Positions 1 to 9,968 of a stretch of 64,000 nt of DNA are shown piece by piece. Source of the DNA: Chromatiaceae bacterium (GTDB lineage: Bacteria > Pseudomonadota > Gammaproteobacteria > Chromatiales > Chromatiaceae); NCBI GenBank assembly GCA_022340805.1, contig JAJDNF010000001.1, forward strand, positions 1-64,000, written 5' to 3'. The notes under the pieces are model-generated. The model saw only the letters and a program-made list of their open reading frames with translations, made no database searches and was not told the DNA's origin. How positions within the stretch are numbered: the first letter of the stretch is position 1; every line of letters starts with the position of its first letter. The translations under genes and the position numbers were made by a program.

Positions 1-91
1 GATGCGTTCTTCGGCCCTTGTATTCGACGTGACAGTCTGTCCTGTTCGGGCTCAGGCCGCGCTGGACTTTGCATTTGTGCCGATCCCCCTC

Positions 92-117
92 AAAGCATAG
101 CTTCGGCTATGCTTTTT
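92..117 (+). terminator. Rho-independent terminator
   Basis: A perfect 10-bp stem (AAAGCATAGC / GCTATGCTTT) closes a TTCG tetraloop and runs into five T on the plus strand. On the minus strand only three T follow, so it best ends a plus-strand gene lying left of the window. I recognise nothing else in bases 1-184. Confidence 0.7.
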
Positions 118-184
118 CGGCCGATCAGCCCAACTGCTTTGTCCATCACACCCTGATTCCCAAACCCTTCATGCAATTTGCAGG

Positions 185-1492
185 CTAGAGCAGCCTGGAA
201 AACAGCGTGGCAATGCCCAGGAAGCTGAAAAAGCCAGTCACGTCGGTCACGGTGGTCAGCACTATCGACGAGGACTGGGCCGGGTCCTGGCCGATCGCCG
301 TCAGCAATAACGGAATCGCGGCGCCGAAGATGCCGGCGATCACCATGGACAGCACCATCGATATTGCGATGATCCCCGCCAGCCCCTCCGAGCCGCTCCA
401 TAGCCACACGCCGAGCGCGGTGGTCGCCGCGATCGCGACGCCGTTCCAGAAGCCCGCCGACATCTCCTTGAACACCACCCGCGGCCAGTGACGTGTGCGG
501 ATCTCGCGCAGCGCCAGGCCACGCATCGTCACGGCGAGGGCCTGCGCCCCGGTGTTTCCGGACTGGCCGGCGACCACGGGCAGCAGCACGGCCAGTGCGG
601 TGTATTTTGCGATCGTGCTTTCGAACAGCCCGACTACTGCGGCGGCCAGGAACGCGGTGGCCAGGTTGATGTGCAGCCAGGGCAGCCGTTTGCGCACCGC
701 GAACGACACCTTGGACAGTGCGCGCTCGTCCTTGCTTACGCCGACCATCGTCTGCATCGCGACTGTGGCCTCGTCCTCGGCCGCGGCCATCAGGTTGCGA
801 TAACGGACCACCCCGATCAGGCGCTCCTCGGCATCGACAACCGGCAGGTCGGTCAGCCTGAACTGCTCGAGGATGTCGACGACCTCCTCGCGCGGCGCCA
901 GCGCGTTGATCACCGCGCGTACCGGCCGCTGGATCTCCTCGAGGCGGGTGGTCGCGGTGGCTGTCGCGATATCCTGGATATCCACCTGTCCCTCGAGACG
1001 ATTTTCCGCATCGACCACATACAGCCTACGGGTGCCGCGCCGGCGCAGCGCGCGAATGCGCGCCAGGGCCTCGCGGACCGTCGTGTCGGCACGCAGCAGC
1101 AATACCCGCGGGTCCATCAGGGCACCCGCGCTGTCGGCCGGGTAGGAGAGTATCGCGCGCAGATCCGCGGCCTCGGCCTCCGGGAGCAGACCCAGGTATC
1201 TTTCGCGCGCCTCGGGTTCGCGCATGGCCAGCATCGTGGCGGCGCGCGCCGGATCCATGCGGCGCAGGATTTCCAGCGCCTGGGTCTGCGACAGGGTCTC
1301 GATCGCCCGAATGCCGATATCCGGCGACAGGCGCTCCCAGACAAGCAGGCTGGCCGAGATCGGGTAGCGTGCGAGCATCTCCGCCACCTCTTTCGGGCTC
1401 TGGCGCTCCAGTAGCTGCACCGCGTCGTCGGGATGGTTCTCGATCAGGTCGCGTTGCAGGGCATGAACGGCATTGGCGAGGCCCGATTTCAT
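185..1492 (-). CDS. mgtE: MgtE-type magnesium transporter
   Basis: Inner-membrane Mg2+ channel/transporter of the MgtE family, 435 aa with the chosen start. The order is classical: a superhelical MgtE_N domain (about residues 10-120), a pair of CBS domains (about 120-245) that sense Mg2+ in this family, then a five-helix membrane domain. The membrane domain carries the hallmark motif PVVAGQSGNTGAQALA. The track start lies 16 codons further upstream inside the preceding gene. I prefer the internal ATG, which begins one base after the upstream stop and so looks translationally coupled. The neighbour upstream is an MgtE-like protein without membrane domain. Confidence 0.93.
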   Translation of the reverse strand: MKSGLANAVHALQRDLIENHPDDAVQLLERQSPKEVAEMLARYPISASLLVWERLSPDIGIRAIETLSQTQALEILRRMDPARAATMLAMREPEARERYLGLLPEAEAADLRAILSYPADSAGALMDPRVLLLRADTTVREALARIRALRRRGTRRLYVVDAENRLEGQVDIQDIATATATTRLEEIQRPVRAVINALAPREEVVDILEQFRLTDLPVVDAEERLIGVVRYRNLMAAAEDEATVAMQTMVGVSKDERALSKVSFAVRKRLPWLHINLATAFLAAAVVGLFESTIAKYTALAVLLPVVAGQSGNTGAQALAVTMRGLALREIRTRHWPRVVFKEMSAGFWNGVAIAATTALGVWLWSGSEGLAGIIAISMVLSMVIAGIFGAAIPLLLTAIGQDPAQSSSIVLTTVTDVTGFFSFLGIATLFSRLL

Positions 1493-1493
1493 T

Positions 1494-2336
1494 TCAATTG
1501 TCCCGTGGGTTGCGCTCAGAGGGGCTTCCGGTCCCGACAAACAGTGCGCCCACCGCGAGCCAGAAGATGTCGGCCAGCGCGGCGCGCGTCGTGATGAGTT
1601 CGTTGCGGTCGGCGACCTCGGTCAGCAGGTTCTGGGCCTCATCCATGACCCGGGAGCGCCGCAGCACGCCCTGGAAGACGCCGTTGCGGTTGACCACCGG
1701 CAGGCTGTCGTGCGTCAGCCAGGCGGGATGATTGCTGACGGTCTGCAGCGTGGCCCGGGCATTCAGCACGGTGCGCGCCGGGTGCATCAGGTTCTGGATC
1801 AGGCGGCGGTCGGTGGCGCCGAGGAGTTCGCAAAGGTCCGCGACGCCGGCCAGGCGTCGGTCGTGATCGAGCACGGGTATCGTCTGTCCGGTGCGCTGAC
1901 CGCTGCGGCGGAAAAATCGCAGTGCATCGGCGACCCTGTGTTCCGGTGACAGGGTGAGCACGTCCTCGTCGACGTAGGCGCCGACCACCGACTCCGAGAA
2001 GCGCAGCCGCAGTCGCAGCCGCGCGGCGACCGGGCGGGGCATCAGCGACAGCAGCGCCTGCACCTGGGGCTGCTTCATCACGCGCAGGGCCGCGACCGCC
2101 GCGAGCAGCTGGGTGCGGGCGAGGATATCGCTCGCCGTGGCGGGCGGCAGCTGCAACAGGCAGCGGCTGGCCGAGCCGGGTGCCATGTGCTCCAGCACCC
2201 TGGCCGCGAGTTGACGCGGCATTGCGCTGAAGATGGCCTCTATATCATGGCCATCCAGGCGCGCCAGCGATCGTGCCGCCGCCGCAGGGTGGAGCGCCAG
2301 GTAGCCCTTGGTGACGGGGTCAAGAACGCTCGCCAT
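1494..2336 (-). CDS. MgtE-like protein with MgtE_N and CBS domains but no channel domain
   Basis: A 280-aa protein resembling only the cytoplasmic half of MgtE: helical repeats like MgtE_N (about residues 10-125) followed by two CBS-like units (about 130-245). It ends after one short hydrophobic stretch near FWLAVGALFVG instead of the five-helix domain. The start MASVLDP has an AGGA-type ribosome site and overlaps the channel gene upstream by 17 bases; the track start is 27 codons earlier without support. It is coupled to the complete mgtE downstream. It may be a regulatory partner of MgtE or of the channel, or a truncated duplicate; the frame is intact. Confidence 0.75.
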   Translation of the reverse strand: MASVLDPVTKGYLALHPAAAARSLARLDGHDIEAIFSAMPRQLAARVLEHMAPGSASRCLLQLPPATASDILARTQLLAAVAALRVMKQPQVQALLSLMPRPVAARLRLRLRFSESVVGAYVDEDVLTLSPEHRVADALRFFRRSGQRTGQTIPVLDHDRRLAGVADLCELLGATDRRLIQNLMHPARTVLNARATLQTVSNHPAWLTHDSLPVVNRNGVFQGVLRRSRVMDEAQNLLTEVADRNELITTRAALADIFWLAVGALFVGTGSPSERNPRDN

Positions 2337-3237
2337 CTTCGTCCTCGAGTATCGTTGCGACACTCTCGAGGAAGTGCCGTGCCGGGATCCAGGCCTCGCC
2401 CTCTTCGGTTGCGACAATCACCGCGACCTGTGTCAGTTCCAGGATTTCACCCTGCGCGCCATTGACGCGAACCCGCTGTCCGGGCTGGTAGGACCTGCGC
2501 ACGTAGTGCGAGGCCATCACATTGCGCACGGCGTCCGCTGCGCCAATCCCGAACGCCAGTGCCGCGCTGGCGAACAACGCCGCGGCAGCCAGCACGATGA
2601 TAGTGGCGAACAGTGTCACGTCGAGCCCCAGTTGTGCCAGGCCCAACAGCAGGGTGAAGGCGAGGATCAACCCCGCAGCGAGATGGCCCAGTGACAGGCC
2701 GTGCTGAAAACCGTTGGCCTCGGCGACCGCCAGGATGAGATTGCGCACGCCGCCGGCGACCAGATAGCCGATGAACAGAATGAACAGGCTGATCAGCAGT
2801 CCGGGCAGGTAACCGAGCAGACCGAGTATCCACTGGGCAAAGGTGTTCAGGCCAAGCTGCTCGGCCGCCGCGCTGACTGCGTAGGCCAGCGTAATCCAGA
2901 AGGCGATGTTGCCGACCAGGTTCGAGACCGACCAGCGCGTCTGCGACACCTCCTGGCCAAACCAGCGGTGCACCGCGGCCAGGATGGCATCCAGACCCTT
3001 GCCGAAGCGCAGGATCAGCCAACGTGCGACGAACGCCGCCAGCCATCCCAGCAGCAACAGGGCCAGCGCGCCGAGCAGATTGGGCAGAAAGGTCTTCAGG
3101 GCGAGCGTCAGTTCGCCCAGGGCCTCGTCCAGCCACAGCCCGGGGTTGTCGATCAGGTTTACGCCGATCTCCTGCAGCGCGGATGGTGGCGGCGTCTGTG
3201 GTGGAACAGCGGGCGAAATGAGGGGTGGCGCAGCCAT
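2320..3237 (-). CDS. Small-conductance mechanosensitive channel family protein
   Basis: A 305-aa membrane protein with an N-terminal amphipathic stretch, then about five hydrophobic segments (near residues 50-75, 107-130, 135-165, 185-205 and 207-232). A short C-terminal beta-rich part follows (QPGQRVRVNGAQGEI) that resembles the MscS beta domain. The repeated helix pattern matches the TM_helix/MscS-like family seen in proteins such as CmpX rather than canonical MscS. An AGGAGG ribosome site sits seven bases before the ATG. It heads the three-gene minus-strand unit with the two MgtE-type genes, suggesting ion or osmotic homeostasis. Channel function is inferred from family only. Confidence 0.8.
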   Translation of the reverse strand: MAAPPLISPAVPPQTPPPSALQEIGVNLIDNPGLWLDEALGELTLALKTFLPNLLGALALLLLGWLAAFVARWLILRFGKGLDAILAAVHRWFGQEVSQTRWSVSNLVGNIAFWITLAYAVSAAAEQLGLNTFAQWILGLLGYLPGLLISLFILFIGYLVAGGVRNLILAVAEANGFQHGLSLGHLAAGLILAFTLLLGLAQLGLDVTLFATIIVLAAAALFASAALAFGIGAADAVRNVMASHYVRRSYQPGQRVRVNGAQGEILELTQVAVIVATEEGEAWIPARHFLESVATILEDEDGERS

Positions 3238-3344
3238 GGTCCTCCTGGAGCCGCGAGGGCGTGCCTGTCACGCGGCAATATAGCGTCTTAACGGATGCGC
3301 TGACCACCAGAACACTGGCGCCTGCGCCCGACGCAGATGCCGGC

Positions 3345-3842
3345 TCATTCGGCGCGGCAGGGGTACCAGTAACGCAGGCTGTAATTGCGCCCGCCGTCGA
3401 CAGGCTCGAGCTGCTGGAAGCCAAGGCGTTCGAAAAAGCCGCGTGCGTCGCGCTGCGCCTTGACCAGCAGACCGTCGAGTCGCTGCTCGGTGCTTGCCGC
3501 GAGGGCGGACTGCACCAGGCGCCGCCCAAGTCCGCGGCGTGTCTGGCGCGGGTCCACGTACAGACCGTGCAGCAGCATGCCCGTCCGGCCGGGTGGGCAG
3601 TCATTGCGATCCGCGGGCTCCCAGGCAGCCACGCCGATGATCGTGTCATCGACGGGATCGCGGGCGAGGGCGAAACCGAACTGGCGGCGATCCGCGCCGC
3701 TGTAACGGTAGCTGGGCAGCGCCAGGCGCTTGACCCGCTCGGGCAGGTCCCAGGTCATCATCGCGGCCTCTACCACCGCGTTGATGGCCGGCAGGTCCGC
3801 TTCGCTGGGCGTGCCCTGGACGATGTGCATGGGCCTGTTCAT
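3345..3842 (-). CDS. GNAT family N-acetyltransferase
   Basis: A 165-aa single-domain protein. The acetyl-CoA binding motif A is visible as LYVDPRQTRRGLGRRLV, followed by the typical C-terminal strand/helix FFERLGFQQLEP. The substrate cannot be told from sequence. An alternative start four codons downstream (MHIVQG) is possible. It lies between the channel gene and the glutathione-reductase-type gene on the same strand, with gaps of about 55-110 bases on each side, so co-transcription is possible but not obvious. Confidence 0.85.
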   Translation of the reverse strand: MNRPMHIVQGTPSEADLPAINAVVEAAMMTWDLPERVKRLALPSYRYSGADRRQFGFALARDPVDDTIIGVAAWEPADRNDCPPGRTGMLLHGLYVDPRQTRRGLGRRLVQSALAASTEQRLDGLLVKAQRDARGFFERLGFQQLEPVDGGRNYSLRYWYPCRAE

Positions 3843-3896
3843 GGGGCGTTATCGTATGCCGTCGGGGGCAGGCGTGCCGGCCTGCCCCTGCTCCGG

Positions 3897-5306
3897 TCAG
3901 CCCGCCTCCCGCCATTCGACCCCGCTGTCGATGCCGTGGTGTGGGTGCGGATCGGGCTCCGCCACCTTCATGGTCACCAGTTCCTCGGCGCTGATCGGGT
4001 GGATCGCGACGGTGTTGTCAAAGTCCGCCTTGGTTGCGCCCATCTTCACCGCCACCGCAAAGCCCTGCAGCATCTCGTCGACGTTGTCGCCGATCAGGTG
4101 GATGCCGACCACGCGTTGCTCTTCGCCGGCGCAGACCAGCTTCATCGCGGTGGTCGAGCCATGCCTCGACAGGGCGTGACGCATCGGCGTGAAGTCGGTC
4201 TTGTACACGGTGACCTGCGCGTGCCGCTCTCGCGCCTGCTGCTCGGTCAGGCCGACCGTGCCGACCGGCGGATGCGCAAACACCACGCTCGGGATGTTGT
4301 CGTAGTCCAACCTGCTGTGCGTCTGCGCGTCGAACAGACGGGCCGCCAGGCGCCGGCCGGCGGCGATCGCGACCGGGGTCAGCGGGGCCCGCCCGGTGAT
4401 GTCGCCGATCGCATAGATCCCTGGCACGTTGGTATTCTGGTAGCCGTCGGTCGGGACTATGCCGTTGGCTCGGGTCTCGACGCCGGCCCTGGCCAGATCC
4501 AGGTCGCGCGTGTTGGGTGCGCGGCCGACCGCCCAGATCACCGTGTCGAAGCCGTCCAGGCGCTTGCCGTCGCTTGCGTCGATGGCGATGCCGGAAGCGG
4601 TCTTCGCCAGTCCGGCCACCTGGAAGCTCATCTGCAGCTCGATGCCCTGGCCGTGCATCTCCGCCATGAGCACCTCGCCGATCATGCTATCGAAGGTCTC
4701 GAGCACGCGCGCCTCCAGCGCGACAACGGTTACCTGCGAGCCCAGTGCCTGCAGCACGCCGGCCAGCTCGACGCCGATGTATCCGGCGCCGATGATCGCA
4801 ACCTTGCGCGGCTGCTCGGGCAGTTCGAAGAATCCGTCGGAGGTGATGCCCAGTTCGGCGCCCGGGATCGGCGGCACGATCGGCCGGCCGCCGGTGGCGA
4901 TCACAATATGCTGCGCGCTGTAATGCCGGCCCTCGACCTCGAGCGTGTGCGCGTCGACGAAGTGGGCAGCCCCGTCGATGCGGGTGATGCCGCTGTCGGC
5001 CACGTACCCGTCCCAGTAACGGTTGATCCTGCTGATGTAGGCCTCGCGCCCCTCGACCAGCCTTTGCCAGTCGGTGGCGCCGCGCTGCGCCGGGATGCCG
5101 AAGCCGTTCGCGTCGTCGACCGCTTGCGCGAGGTTGGCCGCGTACCACATGATCTTCTTCGGCACACAGCCGTTGTTGACACAGGTGCCGCCCATCCTGC
5201 GGGCCTCGACCACGGCGACCCGCTTGCCGAGCTGGGCGGCCTTTTCGGCCACGGCCAGGCCGCCACTGCCGCCACCGATGGCGATCAGGTCGAAATGCGT
5301 ATTCAT
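3897..5306 (-). CDS. gor: Glutathione-disulfide (or glutathione amide) reductase
   Basis: A flavoprotein disulfide reductase of 469 aa. It has the FAD motif GGGSGG near residue 11, the redox pair C42/C47 in [13 protein letters not shown], a second Rossmann motif [10 protein letters not shown], and the C-terminal HPISAEE with the catalytic His-Glu. This fits glutathione reductase rather than lipoamide or mercuric reductase. The segment after the second Rossmann strand reads [13 protein letters not shown]. The arginines that bind the NADPH 2'-phosphate in E. coli Gor are replaced and a Glu is present, which suggests NADH use. It follows the Prx-Grx gene by 68 bases, the gene order reported for glutathione amide reductase (GarA) in Chromatium. 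The start ATG has a purine-rich site upstream. Confidence 0.88.
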   Translation of the reverse strand: MNTHFDLIAIGGGSGGLAVAEKAAQLGKRVAVVEARRMGGTCVNNGCVPKKIMWYAANLAQAVDDANGFGIPAQRGATDWQRLVEGREAYISRINRYWDGYVADSGITRIDGAAHFVDAHTLEVEGRHYSAQHIVIATGGRPIVPPIPGAELGITSDGFFELPEQPRKVAIIGAGYIGVELAGVLQALGSQVTVVALEARVLETFDSMIGEVLMAEMHGQGIELQMSFQVAGLAKTASGIAIDASDGKRLDGFDTVIWAVGRAPNTRDLDLARAGVETRANGIVPTDGYQNTNVPGIYAIGDITGRAPLTPVAIAAGRRLAARLFDAQTHSRLDYDNIPSVVFAHPPVGTVGLTEQQARERHAQVTVYKTDFTPMRHALSRHGSTTAMKLVCAGEEQRVVGIHLIGDNVDEMLQGFAVAVKMGATKADFDNTVAIHPISAEELVTMKVAEPDPHPHHGIDSGVEWREAG

Positions 5307-5374
5307 GTCGTTACTCCCGGTATCTGTCGGTCGCCGCGGGGGGTGTTCCTCCCGCGGTGACGCCTGTTGGTTGC

Positions 5375-6127
<753 letters not shown>

Positions 6128-6199
6128 CTGTTTGCTCCTATCTGCTGGTGGGTTGGGATTCGATGGGTGCAGTATCAGGGGGCGTGACCGATAGGTAAA

Positions 6200-6236
6200 A
6201 TCGTTTGTTTCAAACATGTAATTCGTAAAAAACTAT
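6200..6236 (-). promoter_or_regulatory. Possible OxyR-type binding site
   Basis: Read on the minus strand, four tetramers spaced by exactly seven bases (ATAG, CGAA, TTTG, CGAT) match 11 of 16 positions of the OxyR pattern ATAG-N7-CTAT-N7-ATAG-N7-CTAT. The site lies about 75-110 bases upstream of the peroxidase start in an AT-rich patch. The match is suggestive only. Confidence 0.3.
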
Positions 6237-6388
6237 TGATATTCGTCATCATCCGGCTGGATGGCTGGCGGGTTGTGATCGCGTCGCTATTTTCAGCGCC
6301 GAGGGAACCTTGTGCGGCGCGGGCGGTCTTCCTGGCGGGCGCGGTTTCCCGGTAGACTGCGAAATCACTTAATTCGACGATGGATTGC

Positions 6389-6898
6389 ATGATGCGAAAA
6401 ATTCTCCCCACTTTGCTCCTCGCGCTGGCCGGTTCGCTGGCGGTGCCATACGCGGTCGGTGCCGATGCGGCCAAGAACCCGACGTACGGCGATTGGGGGT
6501 ACAACTGCGAGAAGGGCCCGGAAGGGAAAGACGAGCTCTGTTACGTGTTCCAGAACGTGACCAAAAAAGAGGGCGGGCAGCTGGTCCTCGGTGCGCGGGT
6601 TGCGTATCGCCCCGACCAGAAGGACCCCCTGCTGGTGATCACGGTGCCGCTCGGCTCCCTGCTGCCGCCCGGCGCGGCGCTGATGATGGAAGGCGTCGAC
6701 CCGGTCAAGCTGATCTATTTCCTGTGTGCCAGCGAAGGCTGCACCACCGTTGCGACGCCGCTGCCGCCGGCAATGATCGCGGCGATGAAGAAGGGTGAGC
6801 AGGCGGTGATCCGTGTGGCCGCACCGAACAAGCAGGTGGTCGGCCTGCCGCTGTCACTGAACGGCTTCTCCAAGGCCCTCGGGGCGCTCAAGAAGTGA
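6389..6898 (+). CDS. IalB-family exported protein
   Basis: About 169 aa with a clear Sec signal peptide (MRKILPTLLLALAGSLA, cleavage likely near VGA-DAA). The mature part begins with the typical YGDWGYNC pattern and contains four cysteines placed as in the invasion-associated locus B (IalB, PF06776) family. The family occurs in many free-living proteobacteria, and a role in invasion should not be assumed. Three in-frame ATGs lie close together (6380, 6389, 6392); I chose the second because it keeps a short charged n-region. It is a single gene converging on yjbQ. Confidence 0.75.
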   Translation: MMRKILPTLLLALAGSLAVPYAVGADAAKNPTYGDWGYNCEKGPEGKDELCYVFQNVTKKEGGQLVLGARVAYRPDQKDPLLVITVPLGSLLPPGAALMMEGVDPVKLIYFLCASEGCTTVATPLPPAMIAAMKKGEQAVIRVAAPNKQVVGLPLSLNGFSKALGALKK

Positions 6899-6937
6899 AC
6901 CCCGCCCGGGGCGAGACTGGGCCCGCCAGCCGGCGGC

Positions 6938-7351
6938 TCAGTCGCGCACAGTCACGATCACCCGACGTTCATGCTGGTGATGTCGGTGCTCATAAAGATA
7001 CACCCCCTGCCAGGTGCCCAGCGCACACTGCCCGTCACTGATCGGCAGTGTCAGATCCGTCGTGGTCAGGATCGAGCGCACGTGTGCCGGCATGTCATCC
7101 GGGCCCTCCAGCGTGTGCTGGTAGATCGGGTCGCCGTCCGGCACCAGCCTCGCGATGAAACGCTCCAGATCGGTGCGCACAGTCGGGTCGGCGTTCTCGC
7201 AGATGATCAGCGAGGCGCTGGTGTGCTGCAGGAACAGGTGGCACAGTCCGGTCTGGATGCCGGCGTTGCGCACCACTGCGCGCAGCCGATCGGTAATGTC
7301 GTAAGTGCCGCGGCCGTGGGTGCGCTGGCGGATGGTTTCCTGGTGGGTCAT
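6938..7351 (-). CDS. yjbQ: YjbQ family (UPF0047) secondary thiamine-phosphate synthase-like protein
   Basis: A 137-aa small cytosolic protein with the family signature LFLQHTSASLIICENADP and a histidine-rich C-terminus (LYEHRHHQHERRV). Some members show weak thiamine-phosphate synthase activity in vivo, but the true function is not settled. The length and both motifs are complete. It converges with the IalB-like gene and diverges from recG. The 289 bases upstream to recG hold only an imperfect inverted repeat (CGCTATC...GATAGCG, about 7530-7573) and no recognisable gene. Confidence 0.88.
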   Translation of the reverse strand: MTHQETIRQRTHGRGTYDITDRLRAVVRNAGIQTGLCHLFLQHTSASLIICENADPTVRTDLERFIARLVPDGDPIYQHTLEGPDDMPAHVRSILTTTDLTLPISDGQCALGTWQGVYLYEHRHHQHERRVIVTVRD

Positions 7352-7640
7352 CGGATTGCCTCTTCGTTCACACCGAGTCTAAGCGGTAGCTGCCGCAATG
7401 CAGTATGCCGCGGTGGTCCCGGACGGCAACCGGTCGGGCGGGTCGGCGCCTCCGGCCGCGCTGCTGCGGCGCCTGCCCGGGGCCCTGGCGGTAAGCGCCT
7501 TTGCAGGCGTCACCCGGGATGCCCGTTTCGCTATCGGGTCCGGTGTGTCCCGGTCCGACAGTCGGATAGCGAGTTCTTAGGCAGGATCGCGTCGGCCCTC
7601 CCGGCTTGTTGCGGTGCGCACCCTTCCGTATCCTGCCGCG

Positions 7641-9728
7641 GTGAGCCAATCGCCGACCATGCTTGCCGACACGCCCGTGACCGCGCTCAAGGGGGTGGGC
7701 CCGAAGAATGCCGAGCGACTGCACAAGCTCGGCATCCACAGCGTGCAGGACCTGCTGTTCCACCTGCCGATTCGTTACCAGGATCGCACCCGCATCGTGC
7801 CGATAGGCAGTTTGCGTCCCGGCGACCAGGCGGTCATCCAGGGCGAAGTGGAGCTGGCCGATGTGCGTTTCGGCCGGCGGCGTTCACTGCTGGTGCGCCT
7901 GGCTGACGGTACTGGCAGCATCACGCTGCGCTTTTTCCATTTCAGCACCGCGCAGAAGGCCAATATGCTGCGCGGCAGTTGGCTGCGCTGTTTCGGCGAG
8001 GTGCGCAACGGTCCACAGAGTTACGAGCTGGTCCACCCCGAGGTGCAGCGCGTGGCCGAAGGCCAGGCGGCCGAGGTGGAACAGGCGCTGACCCCGATCT
8101 ATCCGACTACCGAGGGTATGCACCAGCTGAGCTGGCGCGAGCTTACCGGGCGCGCGCTCGACCTGCTGGGGGCCGGCGGCCTGCAGGAGCTCCTGCCCGA
8201 CCAGGTGTTGCGTGAGCAGGCGATGCCGCCACTCGCCGAGGCGGTGCGCCTGCTGCACCGACCTCCGCCGGACCAGTCGCAGCGTCTGCTGTCGGAGAAC
8301 GGCCACCCGGCGCAGCGCCGCCTGGCGTTCGAGGAGCTCCTGGCGCACCAGCTCAGCCTGCGCGTGCTGCGCCAGCGTCAGCGCCGGCGCGGCGCGCCAC
8401 CGCTGCGCGGCGACGGGCGGCTGCAGCAGGCCCTGCTCGACGCGCTGCCGTTTCGCCTGACCGGCGCCCAGCAGCGCGTGCTGCAGCAGTTGCGCGACGA
8501 CCTGGCGCGACCGCACCCGGCCCTGCGCCTGGTGCAGGGCGATGTCGGCTCGGGCAAGACCGTGGTCGCCGCGCTGGCTGCGCTGTGTTGCGTCGAGGCC
8601 GGCTACCAGGTCGCGCTGATGGCGCCGACCGAGCTGCTCGCCGAGCAGCATCTGCGCAACTTCGCCAACTGGATGGGTCCGCTTGGTGTCGAGCTCGGCT
8701 GGCTGAGCGGGCGGCACAAGGGCAAGCGGCGCGAGGCGACGCTGGCTGGGCTGGGCAGCGGCGCACTGCAGGTCGTGGTTGGCACCCATGCACTGTTCCA
8801 GCATGACGTATTGTTCGACCGCCTGGGTCTGGTGATCGTCGACGAGCAGCACCGCTTTGGCGTGCATCAGCGCCTCGCGCTGCGCGAGAAGGGCGCCGCC
8901 GGTCAGGCGCCGCACCAGCTGGTCATGACCGCGACGCCGATCCCGCGCACGCTGGCGATGACTGCCTATGCCGACCTGGACCTGTCGGTGATCGATGAGC
9001 TGCCGCCGGGGCGCACCCCGGTGTCGACCGTGGTGGTCAACGACAAGCGTCGCGACGAGGTGGTCGAGCGGGTCGCGGGCGCCTGCAGGGAGGGCCGCCA
9101 GGCCTACTGGGTATGCACCCTGATCGAGGAGTCCGAGGTGCTGCAATGCCAGGCCGCCGAGGATACCGCAGCGGCGTTGGCCGAGGCCCTGGAGGGGCTG
9201 CGCATCGGGCTGGTGCACGGACGTCTCAAGGCATCCGAAAAAGAGGCCGCGATGACGGCCTTCAAAGCGGGCGGGATTGACCTGCTGGTCGCGACGACCG
9301 TGATCGAGGTCGGCGTGGATGTGCCGAATGCGAGCCTGATGGTGATCGAGAATGCCGAACGCCTCGGACTGTCGCAGCTCCACCAGCTGCGCGGGCGGGT
9401 CGGGCGTGGCGCGCAGCAGAGCCACTGCGTTCTGATGTATCACCCGCCGCTCGGTGGCGTCGCGCAGGAACGCCTGGCCGTGATGCGCGAGACCACTGAC
9501 GGCTTCGAGATCGCGCGTCGTGATCTCGAGATCCGTGGCCCGGGCGAGGTGCTCGGCACGCGTCAGACCGGCGAGATGCAGTTTCGCATCGCCGACCTGC
9601 TGCGCGATCAGGACCTGGTGCCTGGCGTGCAGGCGCTGGCGGATCGACTGCTGGCGAGCCATCCGGAGTCGGTCGCGCCGCTGATCCACCGCTGGATCGG
9701 CTCGAAGGTGCAGTATGCGGGTGTGTGA
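7641..9728 (+). CDS. recG: ATP-dependent DNA helicase RecG
   Basis: A branch-migration helicase that remodels stalled forks and Holliday junctions. The protein begins with the RecG helix-hairpin-helix-like segment LKGVGPKNAERLHKLG, then an OB-fold wedge domain (about residues 55-160). A superfamily 2 motor follows, with Walker A GDVGSGKT (about residue 300) and Walker B variant VDEQH, then the C-terminal helicase part with QLRGRVGRG. Length (695 aa with the GTG start) is normal. Start choice is open: an upstream ATG in the track (7614), the GTG at 7641 or an ATG at 7659; none has a strong ribosome site. The 240 bases after recG hold no gene. Confidence 0.95.
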   Translation: MSQSPTMLADTPVTALKGVGPKNAERLHKLGIHSVQDLLFHLPIRYQDRTRIVPIGSLRPGDQAVIQGEVELADVRFGRRRSLLVRLADGTGSITLRFFHFSTAQKANMLRGSWLRCFGEVRNGPQSYELVHPEVQRVAEGQAAEVEQALTPIYPTTEGMHQLSWRELTGRALDLLGAGGLQELLPDQVLREQAMPPLAEAVRLLHRPPPDQSQRLLSENGHPAQRRLAFEELLAHQLSLRVLRQRQRRRGAPPLRGDGRLQQALLDALPFRLTGAQQRVLQQLRDDLARPHPALRLVQGDVGSGKTVVAALAALCCVEAGYQVALMAPTELLAEQHLRNFANWMGPLGVELGWLSGRHKGKRREATLAGLGSGALQVVVGTHALFQHDVLFDRLGLVIVDEQHRFGVHQRLALREKGAAGQAPHQLVMTATPIPRTLAMTAYADLDLSVIDELPPGRTPVSTVVVNDKRRDEVVERVAGACREGRQAYWVCTLIEESEVLQCQAAEDTAAALAEALEGLRIGLVHGRLKASEKEAAMTAFKAGGIDLLVATTVIEVGVDVPNASLMVIENAERLGLSQLHQLRGRVGRGAQQSHCVLMYHPPLGGVAQERLAVMRETTDGFEIARRDLEIRGPGEVLGTRQTGEMQFRIADLLRDQDLVPGVQALADRLLASHPESVAPLIHRWIGSKVQYAGV

Positions 9729-9968
9729 GCCTGTAGGTTTGTTCGGCTTGGCTGCCTTTATTGCCGGTGCCCGGCGGTATGCCGGTGCGATTCGCACGGC
9801 GCATGGCACCCTACGCGCTGTGGCGGGCGGGGCGACCGCGATTGAGCAAGGCCCGTAGGTTGATGGGATAGTGTGGCGTTTTGCATCGACTGGCCGCCGC
9901 CGGAATGCCGGTTCGACCCGCACCGCTTGCGCGCTGATCGCAGCAGCCGTCCGAGAGAGATAGACCCA

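Noticed and set aside
3225-5360. 711-aa plus-strand ORF opposite the GNAT and reductase genes
   Set aside because: A shadow frame typical of GC-rich DNA. The minus strand carries well-conserved proteins over the whole stretch.
7530-7573. CGCTATC...GATAGCG repeat upstream of recG as a riboswitch or operator
   Set aside because: Only a 7-base arm pair with a long loop, no match to a known element; kept as a remark in the yjbQ entry.
7884-9923. 679-aa minus-strand ORF opposite recG
   Set aside because: Antisense of RecG; Gln/Arg/His-rich translation with no motif.
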